A DNA stretch of 64,000 nt, from positions 17,041,320-17,105,319 of the forward strand of contig CM034601.1 of the NCBI GenBank assembly GCA_020091685.1. The letters are read 5' to 3'. The position numbers and the translations under genes were made by a program. Position 1 is the first letter of the stretch. Each line of letters begins with the position of its first letter. The stretch is from Lutjanus erythropterus. Lineage: Eukaryota; Chordata; Actinopteri; Lutjaniformes; Lutjanidae. Below, one piece after another: positions 10,858-22,021 of the stretch. A model generated the notes under the pieces. That model saw only the letters and a list, made by a program, of their open reading frames with translations, was not told the origin of the DNA and ran no database searches.

Positions 10858-11578
10858 TTTGATGATTTATGATTTCAAAGTAGCCATATGCCAGAGGTGA
10901 AGGTACAGACCTACAGCAGCACAGACACACACAGACATGGTTCCTAAAGATAATCCACCGTGGAAAAATCAGAGAAAGATTTTGTGGTGAACTATCCTTT
11001 TAAGGCACATGCCATTTAACCTGAACACCCCCTGTTTCATTCCCACAAGAGACCTTTGTTGCATGTCTCACCCCTCTGTCTCTCATTGTTTTCTTTCACT
11101 CATCTTAAGGCAGAAAACATCAAGACACATAGTGGATGGTTCAAACAATTTTGGGGTTATTTTCTTGACAACTGGTTTGAATTGTAGCATATCTGGCATA
11201 CTCTGTAGCACAGTATAAGAATAATAAGGTCAAATAGGCGGATGTTTGTTTAAATGTGAACATCCTTTTGCGGAATATGTGACATCAGAATAATAATTTT
11301 GTCCAGAATAATCATATATTCAGACGTAGGTTGTTGCTGTGTGTCTCGATCCAAAGAGATCTATGATCCTTTGCTCGTATTGATGTTTGAAGGGCTGACG
11401 CAACATGAATAGATGTATTGACCGTTGCTCACACATGACTGTAACATCTACATTCATATCCCCACTAGAGGCAGCCCACTGGGATGTATGCTTATCACTT
11501 ATCACAGAAGAAAGAAATGTCCCTGCAGCGTGATAAGAAACCAGGACAAAACCCACAGAAGAGGCAAGTACAACATTA
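10858..11578. other. intergenic, nothing recognised
   Basis: No exon, RNA or clear repeat beyond the TIR-like word near 10986 noted under the adjoining duplication. Confidence 0.5.
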
Positions 11579-12626
11579 CACTCTTAAAATTTAAGGTGCT
11601 AACTAGAACCATAGAGAGTAATACCCGTTCAGAGAGTACCTAATGTAAAGGGTTATACCTAGACCTATCTGTGAAAGGTTTTATGTAGAACCCCCAGTAA
11701 GAGCTTGTAACCTTCTATTGTGCTGGAAAAGACTTCAACAACCCTTGAAGTACTTGTTCTTCTGAAAAGGTTTGTTGGAGGTAAAGGGTTCTTAATGAAA
11801 CCCATAGTCTTGCGAACAACCATTGACTAACCTTTTCTTTAAAAAAAATGGGGTCTTTGGAAGCAAATATTTAGGTTCTTTTAGGAAGAACCCTTTTGGA
11901 ACCCTTATTTCTACGAGTGTAGATGTTTTTTAGTCAAACCATCTGTGAAAGGTTTCACCCAGAACCCCCAGTGAGAGGTTCTAAAGGAGAGGTAATCTAT
12001 GGTGCATTGGTTCCACCCAGAACCCTCTCTGAGGGTTCTATCCAGAATCTTTCCACCTCTAAGAGTGTTAACAAGAACCCAGCAAAGAGGTGCTACCAAG
12101 AAACCTTTTGTTTTATCTGGAACCTGCCCAGGTGGTTTTACTGAGAAACAGTTTATATTGCAAGGGTTTCTAACTAGAACCCACCTAGGGCTTCATCTAA
12201 AGCACACCCGGGCTGTTTTACCGATAAACCAGTGTTTATGTAGAACCCACCGTGGGGGTTCTACTGTAGAAAGAACCTTTATATATTCCCAGGGTTTTAT
12301 CTAGAACCCACCCAGGCAGCTCTACAGAGAACCTTTTTATATTCCAAGGGTTTTATCTAGAAAGCCTTGGATGGGTTTTAGCGAGAACTCTTTTATATTA
12401 TGGTACAAAGAACCCTTGATGAAAGAGTTCTTCAAGAATTTTAGGAACCTGTGAAGGACACTTTCTTCCAAAGAAAGTTTGTTAGATGAAAAAGGTTCCT
12501 AACCCTTAGACTCACAAAGAACCCTTGAATAACCCTTTCTTCAAAAAGGGGTTCTTCAGAAACAAATGGTTCTAGAATGTCAGTCCTCTAGGAAGAACTC
12601 TTTTGGAACCGTTATTTCTAAGAGTG
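11579..12626 (+). repeat. composite repeat of 'gggttct/agaaccc' units
   Basis: Starts with cactcttaaaat and ends with ctaagagtg, so the outer ends are inverted. Nearly the whole interior is built from degenerate short units around 'gggttcta-(4-8 nt)-agaaccc', which is itself an imperfect palindrome. A second end-like word, ttatttctacgagtg, occurs internally near 11906 and another, ctctaagagtg, near 12057, suggesting two or more elements fused or expanded. There are at least a dozen gggtt(c/t)t or agaaccc words. Short frames across it are by-products of the repeat. Confidence 0.7.
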
Positions 12627-14509
12627 ATATGTTATTTAATGCATTATTAGTCTTATTTTTCTTCGTCTTTTAGAGTAAACTCGCTACAGAAATTATTTCA
12701 GAAGAGCCTCAGGCCTCAAAACTGTGAATCTCCCCCAAACAGCAATGTAAATGTGCTGACGTGGGGTGGAGGGAGTGCAAGTGTGTGTACACAATCCAAT
12801 TTCGTCATACTACACCCCACATGAATATGCAAAGTGTGTGGGGGGTGGGTGAATGATTGAAATAGTGTGAATGAAGTAGTTCCTCACTTACTCCCTCTTT
12901 AATCTTACACTCCCTCACACACACACACACCTCCTGCTGCAGGATCATGTTCATTATCTTATCTTTTTATCATTTTTTATTTCATTGTGCTGCTTCTGGA
13001 TTATGTATTCAGTTTGTTAACCTTTTGCATCTTGTTTTGATCAGCCCACAGGCCGTCCGCCTTCAGCTCAATATTCAGAATTCAACGTATATCTCTCGAA
13101 GCTTGATTGTGAATCAGGATGCAGATTATTTCCTGTTCAAATCTCTCATCTGTCTGTCATGCCCAGTCGTTGGCTCCCTCTTTTTTATCTCCTCATCTGT
13201 ATTCCAAACAGAGAATGCAGTCAGATAAGAGAGAAAGAAAGAAAAAAAACCCTCCCATACACTCTTCTCTCTCCTCACAACCGCCTACCTTTGCCTTCCC
13301 ACCTCCCCTTCTCCCATTCTGACTCATACTGAAATCCCAGTGAGCCTCCTCTCCTCTCTCCCCCCTCCACACATCCCTCCACCCCTCCGCTCTCATTTGT
13401 GTTTTCTCTCCCTTTGATTGCCAAGCTGGCTCGAACGCAATGAGCAGGGCGACAGAGAGAGAATGAGCAAATGAAAAAGATCGAGAGGGAGAGGAGAGGA
13501 GCGGAGGGATGGAGACAGGGAGGAGGAGGAGGAGGAGGAGGAGGAGGAGGAGGAAGGCTGTGCTGCCAAAACGTGCCCGTAATGAGGATTCTGTCAAAGG
13601 AGAAGCTGAGGAGGAGGAGTGTGTGTGAAGGTGGTGGGGGTGTGTGTCAGAGTGAGATGGAGGTTTGGAAAGAGTGGGTGTATATTAGTGAAACCCCTCT
13701 CGCCCCCACGTCATTCCCTCCACTGTCTCTGTGCTCCTCTCCCCTACAAGATTTGTGAAACCCACACTCACACACAGCAGCAACTCCACATCCACCCACG
13801 CACACAAACACACACGCATAAGCAGAGACAGATACTGTGAACCTCCTCAGAAACTTTGAATATGTGTGTCTTTTTAATGTCGTGTGACGGAGAGGGGAGG
13901 AGGAAACATGTAATGGCGCATGTACTTCCTCAGCGACATGTGTTCCTCAGTCACTGGAGCCAATTAAATGGCTCCAGCTAAATTGACTTATACCTGAGAT
14001 GGCATGACAAGGTTATTACCATGATTTCATTACATTTACAGAGCATCTGTGGCGAAGGAAGGATGCCAAGACGGGCTGTCCTTTTCGCAAAGTCATATGC
14101 CGTCTCTTCTCATCTGCTGTAACTCCAACAGTGACTCACACCAAACTTCACAACATTATGCCAAAGTCATATGCTGAATGTAATTAACGTGCAATGCCAG
14201 CTGCGTGTGTGTGTGCAAGTGTGGGCAGCCATTTGGAGGGGGGTGTCAGTGTTAGAGTGAGTGAGTGCATATGTTTGCATGAGTTCAGCATGAGGATCAT
14301 TGGAATTTTCAGTGCCGGTGGCAGTTCTAGACAAATTTTACTGGAGCCACTTGTTTTGTTGGAGGGGCACATTCGACGAGGGTAGTCATAGTACAAAGTA
14401 GTAGTGCACAAAAAACAAGATAAAATACCAATATTTGTTTATATTTTGGCAATTTAGCACCATGAGAAGTAGCCAAATTAGCTATTACCAATTTGATGTT
14501 GGCAACATG
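12627..14509. other. intergenic with strand-asymmetric purine/pyrimidine blocks
   Basis: 13240-13400 is strongly pyrimidine-rich on the plus strand, and 13450-13690 strongly purine-rich. CA/GT-rich stretches flank these, and 14190-14280 is GT-rich. No exon is recognised; the reading frames here are Ser/Pro/Arg-rich products of low-complexity DNA. Confidence 0.55.
13519..13554. repeat. (GGA)n microsatellite
   Basis: Perfect run of GGA triplets inside the purine-rich block. Confidence 0.9.
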
Positions 14510-15430
14510 TGTGATTTTGCTCTTCTAGACCTGCAAGAAGCCTTCAACACAGTCAATCACAAGATCCTTTAGTTAAAGGCTCTCAGTATGGATGGAACAG
14601 CCCTAAGCTGGTGGCTTCTTATTAGTCAGGAAGGGACCAGCAGGTCAACGTTGCTGGGCAGTTGTTTGAGGCCGTGTCAATCACCTGTGAGGAGCCCCAG
14701 GGCAGTGTGTTAGGCTCCCTGCTCTTTTTGCTCCATATAAATGACATGAAAGCAGCCTGCAGTGGCACTTTATTTTTATATGCAGATGACTTAGCTATAC
14801 TTGTTTTGCATTAAGATAAAGTAAGAATACGGGGCATGCTGGCTGAGGAGCTTGGGAGATTAAAGACCCGGCTTTTAGATAACAGGCTTCTACTACACTT
14901 TGGCCAGACTGAGTCTATCTTGTTTGGTTCAAAGCCTAGGCTGAATAAGGAACTCTGGATAATAACTCTGGATATTAGGACTGAAGGAGAATCAATTACA
15001 TCAAAGTCTACTGTTGGTTGGTTGGTTAAGGGGAGTTTCCATGGCCTTAAAGGTTTCAGGCAAGCTACATGCTAGAATTGGATGCCTTGCCAGGAGGGCC
15101 CATTTGCTGGACAGGGAGTCCGTAAAACTGTTGACCTCCAGTGACTGTCCAGTGTCACATGGTCCTGGGTTCCTCAACAGCTTGAGACAAACTTCAAGAA
15201 GCACAAAACAAACTGATGAGAGAGTAGAGACCAGTTGAAGACAGAGCACGCTAGATACAATTTAATATGGCCCATACTATCCTAAATGGCAGAGCCCCTA
15301 CCTTAACAGCTACTTTCAGAGGTTGGAGGAAGTCCATAATCATCATACCGGAGCTAGGGTAGCTGACCTGTGCTTTTATAAATTTACAACCATGATGGGT
15401 GAGGTTTCTCTCACTTACACTGGCACATAT
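14510..15430 (+). pseudogene. dead non-LTR retrotransposon, reverse transcriptase fragment
   Basis: Translations in shifting plus frames give a clear series of reverse-transcriptase motifs: LLDLQEAFNTVNHKIL at about 14525, PQGSVL near 14697, LFLYADDLAIL at about 14770 (the YADD catalytic box), then NRLLLHFGQTESILFGS at 14880 and ARVADL near 15350. This order and wording fit Jockey-superfamily LINEs of the L2/CR1/Rex1 kind. Stops and frameshifts break it (a TAG directly after HKIL), the 5' part is missing, and no 3' tail is obvious, so it is a decayed, 5'-truncated copy. Clade assignment is from memory of motif wording and is less certain than the RT call. Confidence 0.85.
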
Positions 15431-15999
15431 ACTATACAGTGGTACACTTGTGTGATTGGTTTAAAAAGTGTTCACACCACAAATGAACTGTTTCAGAGTT
15501 CATCTGACAGCGGTTCATGACCACCCCTTCAGAGAGCACCAAGGAGCAGTTGTTTGGTCTGTGGCAGAGTTCGAGTCTGGCATTCACACCAACCCAAACA
15601 AACTACACAGAGGGGGTAAATGCTCCAGGCTTTGTTTCAACCAGTCTAACCAAGACTGACCAGTAGACAACTCATTACAAACTTGTGCTGTATTTCAGTA
15701 TAAAAGCTGCTTTCTTGGGTGTCCTTGACAAAAAAAATGAAAGTGATATATGAGTTCCCATATAGGCCTGTCTAAATGACCCCAGTATATTCTTACACAC
15801 AACATTTTTTGATGCAGCCAAACATTGTTCTAATACACAGAACTTTATACTGAAGATCCAAACCAAAGCTTGAAAAAATATAAAATATGTCAGCATAAGA
15901 GATAGTGCTGGAAAAGTACAGCCATTAAAAACACACAGGGTCTGAATGCTTTACACCACTTCAATGAAGAGCTGGAGCAAGTCAATATAGACTATATAC
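15431..15999. other. intergenic, nothing recognised
   Basis: No gene, RNA or clear repeat seen between the LINE fragment and the hAT-type element. Confidence 0.5.
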
Positions 16000-16854
16000 C
16001 ATTGGTGGGAAGTTACTGTTTTACAAGCCACAAGTAAGTCTTAAGTGTTTGTACTTGAGTCCCAAATCAAGACTTACAAGTCTCAAGTCCTAAACTTTGA
16101 CTTTCAAGTCCTAAACATCAAGTCATCTGCTCTTCTCTAAATGTAAAGCCATTTTAACAACAGAGCCTCGACTTACCATTCTCATGTAAAATGAAGTTGG
16201 AAGTTGCTGTTCTCTATCTGTAGTTTTCAACCTGTGCGTTCTGCATACTGCAATTAGTTTTTGTCAGATTGGTTCTAACAGAGTGGATCTGGGGAATGAG
16301 GTGTCGGCTTGCTTGAAATTAATAGCCAATTATCTTTTAGAAGGAGTAGATGTTTATAACGGTTAAATTGAGCAATATGTTAATAGAGTCTGGCAGGTAG
16401 TAAGGCAAACAGTCACTGGACTCCAACTCCAGAGTGTGCATTTTCAGAGCAGTGGGCTTTTATATTTGGAATAACGGGCTTTACATTAACTTAAAGTGCA
16501 GGACTCATGGTTGCTTGTCATTTTCAAAATATAATGTTGTACTTGAAGCACTCATGTAGGTTGCGTCCCTGCAGGCGCATACATATATATTATATTAAAT
16601 GGGGATTCCACCTATTTAGTAAACCATCTATGGCTCCAGCTCCAACTCACTATCTGGACTCATTTTGGAATGCTATGGTTTTACACATTGCTCCTTTAAG
16701 TGACATACTTCTTTATACTTGGGCCTGGGGAGAGACAGTCGAGTCGAGTTGCAAATGTTTTTTGATTTTGTCAAGTCAAATCTAAGTAATCTAAGTTTGT
16801 GACCCATGTCTGACTCAAGTCCAAGTTATGTGACTTCATGAGTCCCCACCTCTG
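16000..16854 (+). mobile_element. hAT-type nonautonomous element with 8-bp target duplication
   Basis: Ends are inverted (cattggtgggaag versus cagaggtggggact read from the right) and the element is flanked by ctatatac (15992-15999) and ctatatat (16855-16862), an 8-bp target duplication with one mismatch. The 8-bp duplication is the hAT hallmark. Inside are many 'caagtc/gactt' words near both ends, typical of this abundant fish family. No transposase frame is present, so it would depend on an enzyme supplied elsewhere. Confidence 0.75.
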
Positions 16855-16862
16855 CTATATAT

Positions 16863-18344
16863 TGTACAGGACACTGTCAAACAGTGTGGAATAAGATGAC
16901 TTCAACAGTCCTGATGCTACTGAGAGGGAAATAAAACTGTGTATTACAAGTTTAAGAGGTGGTGTGTGTGCATAGTCAGGACTAAAGAAATACAGTTTTG
17001 GTCTTTAATTAAGGTCTTCAATAAAACTTTCATCGAATGAGGCATTGAAATGCAGTTAGTAGCCTCCACTGCTACAGTTTGTGTTACACTCTTCCTGTCT
17101 GGACTTAGAAATTCTCTATTTTCTGTTTGTCTCTCAGCATTGACATGTCACTCCATGTACTCCATCTCATATTGTCTTTTCGCTCATTCCTCCCCTGTCA
17201 CTTTCTCTATCTCTCTTTTTTTGTGAATTATACATTAAAACCAGTTGAAATGGATGTATTCCAAACAATCTAGTGCCAGCAAATATGCGTCACACAAGCC
17301 TCTGGCCTCAGACTCTCTGTCTCTGTGTCTTTCTGTCTGTCTCTCCTACACACACACACACTCACACGCCTCACTCTCACTACTTGAAATCCCATTTCAG
17401 TCGTCTCACTTTCATCTCCCTGCTATTTTCTTTCTCTTTTATTTTTTTGTTACCCGTTTTTCAACCCCAGCATTTTCATTCTGCTGGATCCTCATACCAC
17501 AATGTCCCGCTCTCGTCTCCACCTTTCTCTGCTGACTGTATTCCCCCATCTGTCCTCCTCCTCCTCCACTCCAGTCATCTCTAAAAGTCATCTCCTCCCA
17601 CCTCCCAGTGTCCCAGTGGGGGGAGACAGAGAGGGATAGACAGAAAAGGAGAAAATGAGATGGGGGCAGGAGAGATCGAGATATGATTGGGCTGGAGGAA
17701 CCCCCTGGTGTCAGAAATTCACCTGCAAAAACTCCCTGCTTCCCCCGCTTTTTCTCATCTGTATTCACAGTCTCTCCTCTCCTCCTCCTGCATCATGCCT
17801 CCTCACCTCTCTCCCTCGCTTCCTCTTTTCTCTCCGTCTCTCCCTCCTTCCCTCCCTCCCTGCCTCCCCCTCTCTGTCCTTCTGTGTCTCTTATCATCCT
17901 GCATTGCTCCACCTGCACTGTGGTGCAGCACTGACAATCAGAACTCTGCACACATACACACATACGCACGGAGGCACACAAGCACACACACTCTTACAGA
18001 CTCTCTCTCTCTCTTTCTCACACACACACACACACACACGGGGAGACACACGCCCACCACTTCCGGCAGCCCCCCTCCCTCTCTCACACCTCTCCACTGC
18101 AGACACGAAACATTCTACAACCCCTGGTGTGCCAGTGCTTCATCAAGAGACTCTGCTTGCACTACATCACAACAGTATTCTGCATTCACACACAATGAGG
18201 CATATTGTGTAAAACTATGTAGAAATAACTGTAATAACTAAATGAAAAACAGAGAAAGACTTATCAATAAGAAGAGAAGATAATAATGATGATAATAGTG
18301 CTAAATAATGAAAATCCTCATGTCATCTTAATTTAAAGTAATAA
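16863..18344. other. intergenic, polypyrimidine and CA-rich
   Basis: 17320-17620 and 17760-17900 are C/T-rich on the plus strand, with a G/A-rich block at 17620-17700 between them and CA runs at 17351 and 18019. Long overlapping frames here (for example 17655-18212) are Ser/Pro/Leu/His-rich low-complexity products, not genes. Confidence 0.55.
18019..18039. repeat. (CA)n microsatellite
   Basis: Perfect CA run following a CT-rich tract. Confidence 0.9.
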
Positions 18345-19215
18345 TTTGGATTATTTGATGCGGGGTTGCACAAGACACTTATTGATAGTCAGTGTATTAC
18401 CTACAGTAGATGGCGGTCGGCACGCTCCCAGTTTGGAGAAGCAGCTAAGCAATGAACTGCTGTGCACAGGGTCAGCAGCAAAATGCATTTAAGCCACTTA
18501 AAAAAAAGGTCAACCTAAAAAAATTATCAGTTTATCTTTATCATATCATGTAATCTTTATCAGTCTAGGAGTACACTGTATTCAGAAGATTTCCATCGCT
18601 TTACTTTGTGGTCAGACAGATTTTTCTGGCAGGAAACCACTGTTATATGATTCAAATACTGCTCTCTCTCTAAACCAACCAAACTCCATGGGTGAAATCA
18701 CAAATTTTACTTCACAGATCACGGGAATCTATGGTTTATGGCTGCCTCAATCAGTTAATGAGTTTGTATCATTGTGATTCAGGTGTTTTAAAGGATAGTT
18801 TGGATTCACTTAAGTCACACAATAACACAAACAAACTAACAGTTCGAGGCAGTGGCAGACCAGCAACACCTCTGCAAGATAAAATTATTGAATTCGACTA
18901 CGGAGTTTGGTTGGTTTGGAGAGAGCGTTATTTTATTTATTTAATGGCACTTTCTAGCCAGAAAAGGCTGTCTGACAGAAAAATTAAAGAGGTGAAAAAA
19001 AATTAAATATGGTGTAAATATGGTGATATTGATTGAACCATTTTTAGGGGGAGAAACTACCATTCACCTCTAAGCCTGTCCACAGCAGTACATTGCGTAG
19101 CTTTCTACACCAGTACTCCTGCTGCTTCTCCTAACTGGGGGTCTACCAACTACCATCTATTGTAGGTAATACACTGGCTATGGATTAAAAATCTCATACA
19201 ACCCCACTTCAACGT
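18345..19215. repeat. fold-back repeat, copy 1
   Basis: The left arm (18362-18445: ggggttgcac..., gtgtattacctacagtagatgg, cccagtttggagaagcagc) is inversely repeated at 19119-19205, giving arms of about 85 bp around a loop of about 670 bp. A second copy with the same arms and interior lies at 28490-29135, and an interior fragment at 56785-56860. No coding frame; superfamily not determined. The flank left of the arm (attatttgatg) resembles that of copy 2, so the element probably extends slightly beyond the arms. Confidence 0.75.
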
Positions 19216-19694
19216 ATGCCAGTAATTATTTAGACCAATATTGCTGTGATAAGCTAATATTAGGCAGATAGTACTCAAACCAGTTATTAATTGGTTTGAG
19301 TAACTTTTTAAGAAAAAAAGGTCAAATTCTGCTCGCTTAAAACTACTACAAAGAACTTTCATATTTTATTGACTTTGGAGTCACCTATGGGCAAAAGCTG
19401 TAGTGTCTCCGCCAACAAAACCATAAAATCTAACACCAAAAAATAAAAATTATCTTAATAAAGATCTCCTCTTGCTGCTTTTTTAACATGCAAATCACTG
19501 TAACATTGACTGGGAAAATGTAAATACAGGCTTGTTTTATTTGATTTCACAGAGAATCAGAACCAGTGGCAGGAATTTAGAATAACTATAATTGAATTAT
19601 AGAATAACTATAATTGAATCATCGCTGATCTTCTCACTGATGATCTGGTTAAGTTATGTAGGTCATATAGAGGTATCACTAATAAACTGACACT

Positions 19695-19922
19695 GTTTCA
19701 CAATTAGTTAAAAACTCCTTGTAGTAGCTTTAAATGTGAATATTTTCAGATTTCTTTAGTCCTCTATGACAGTAAACTTGACATTTGTGGATGTCATCTT
19801 GGGCTTGGAGAAACATTGATCAACATTTTCCGCCGTTTTCTGACATTTTAACTAATCTATTAATTGAGCAAATAATCGACTGATTAATTGACAATGAAAA
19901 TAATTGTTAGTTGCAGCTCTAA
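19695..19922 (+). repeat. interspersed repeat ('gttagttgcagctct' type)
   Basis: Shares ggatgtcatcttgggctt, ttttctgacatttt, aataatcgactgattaattga and tagttgcagctct with the complement of 52345-52700. Two copies in opposite orientation identify it as a dispersed nonautonomous family. Confidence 0.65.
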
Positions 19923-21839
19923 CTTTATGTAACCTCTGCCACTGTAAGAATGTGATCGACACACACATACAGTAAGTATGTGTAGATCTGATTACTATGC
20001 CAAAGAAGTGAGCCAAGCACCTCGGATGAATAATTTAGTGACATGATGAAGGAACGTGCGTGTGGTAAAAGAGGAGGTTTGGCTCTGGATGAAGAATCGT
20101 GTGGGAGATTTGTGGGAAGGACAAGAGACTCTGGCCCTTTAATTTGGTGTTGCTAGGGAAATGAAGCTGTTTACTCTAGCATCAGCCACACCGATGATGT
20201 CTGCATGAACTCTCCACTTATCCCCCCTCATACATGCACACACACGCACACACACAAGCACTACCCAGTCTTTCTGTGTATGTTTCTGTCATTTGTTTGT
20301 GCAAGCAACTCCCCTCCACACATCCCCATGCAATTTGTCAGTTGACATCAAAGTCATGAGTGGAAGACAGGAGAAGGTAAAAGATCTGAGGAAGAGGAGA
20401 TGCTGCACAACATTAAGAGAATTCACTTTGATGAGAAGCAAAAGTAGATGGGAGAAAGTTGGTTGTTTGGCCAATTCAAAAGGGCTGGACAGTAGGACAG
20501 CTGAGCTAAAAATGAGAATAGGTGATCAATCCTGACATCTAGTGGACATTGTGTGCAACTGAGGGTGTGCATACATGTAGGATATCAGTCTGTTTCTTTA
20601 TATAATGTGCAGACCTTTAAGCCCCCTTCCCCCAAGCCTCATGTAGGTCAAGGCCTACGTAAGAATTACATAACTATATGCTTTAGAGTGACATTTAGAT
20701 CTGAAGAATATGTACAACAAAATTAACCACAAGACTAATTAGAAGGGGGTGTTACAATTAAAACATTATCAAATCATATATCCATGGAGGCATAAAGAGA
20801 TTTGGTGGAAAGATGCCCTTTGTTTCTGCTCTCAAAGCAGCACAAAATTCATATCATTATTTAAAAATGGAAAATGATATTGAATAAAGAATAACAAGAG
20901 CCTGACATAGCAGATAACCAGGAATTACAAAAAGAAGAACAAACAGTCAAATGACCTAAAAGAAAATGTAATAGTCACGGTAATAGCAGTAAATAGTAAA
21001 ATCTTGACCATAGGGCTTACTTAAAATAGATATTTTGGGGATGAATGCTGGGTAGTAGAGTAGGTTTATGTAATTGATTGATTATTGGTGGATTAGTGTA
21101 GAATGAAGGTAGGACTACACAAGCATGTTGTTTCTTCCTATTACTTTCAGACATGACATTAATTTTTGTTGCTCGTTGAAAGTCAAAGTTTGTAATTTAT
21201 TGTTTTTTTCTGTTCTTTTCTGTGCATGTATTTTTTTTTTTATGTTTGAAATAAACAAATCAAAATCAAACTGATAAATTCTAAATTCTGATGTTGCTTA
21301 CCCAAATAATGGATTTAAAACTTGATTATTTCAATAGGTCAAATTAAAGGGGACCATATTTTAAAAAAGTAAAAAGAAAACATCCAAATGATCACTCATA
21401 AACAAAAGCAATGAAAAAGCAAAACAAAGGGTTATACCAAACAGAAAATTGCAACAAAAATAAGAAAAAACTAACAAAAAAGAGTAGAAATAAGAAATAA
21501 AAACGTGAAATATGACAATAAATTCAAAGCTATCACATGTATTCTTTGGGTTAATGGAAAGAGTTCACTGGCATGTATTGTTCCACTTCTTTCATAAATA
21601 AAAAATAAGTGAGGTATTTTGTTTGGAAATTTACATTTGTTTATGTGGGACTAATGTGAGAAGTAACTGCAGATTAAAAAATGAAAATGCATTAACATCT
21701 TTTTCACTAAAATCATAGCAACCAAGTGTAACATTTCTGCACAAAAGAGCAAAATCTGGGAGAGTATTCTCAGCCAAATTCAACATTTAAGTGTAACTTT
21801 ATAAGACTAAAAAAATGTGAAAGGGAAAACACTTTATTA
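19923..21839. other. AT-rich intergenic DNA upstream of SMG6
   Basis: No gene recognised. A CA-rich stretch lies at 20236-20258, and the right half (20600-21800) is strongly A/T-rich with many poly-A words. Confidence 0.55.
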
Positions 21840-21930
21840 CCCGACTGCCTTCGCTGAAACGTCACCCGCTGGTTATGTTTGGTCCACTTGAGCCACCGTA
21901 CTTGTTGTGTTTGTTTTAGTGAAAGCAAAG
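21840..21930 (+). promoter_or_regulatory. smg6: SMG6 promoter/5' UTR region
   Basis: The composition changes sharply here from AT-rich to CpG-containing DNA (ccgactgcc..., aacgtcacccgctgg), with no TATA box. It directly precedes the SMG6 start codon. The start codon itself sits in caaagATGGCGaac, close to the YY1 consensus AAGATGGCGGC, an element often found just downstream of TATA-less transcription starts. The exact start site cannot be read from the sequence. Confidence 0.6.
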
Positions 21931-22021
21931 ATGGCGAACGAACTGGACAGAGTGCGAATCTCAGCTGCGGAACTCCGAGCTGAAGCGTCGAATTCAGTCA
22001 ATATTGCTGACTGTCAGAAAG
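21931..22021 (+). CDS. smg6: SMG6 exon 1 (residues 1-30, split codon 31)
   Basis: Begins at the start codon and encodes the conserved [10 protein letters not shown]-terminus. Donor gtgaga at 22022; it leaves one base (phase 1) that completes a Glu codon with exon 2, an exact fit. Confidence 0.92.

Noticed and set aside
13471-13758. Gly-run frames around the (GGA)n tract
   Set aside because: Products of a trinucleotide repeat, not a glycine-rich protein gene.
17655-18241. Overlapping 184-185-codon plus-strand frames
   Set aside because: They run through CT- and CA-repeat DNA and give Ser/Pro/Leu/His low-complexity peptides; no splice sites or family similarity.
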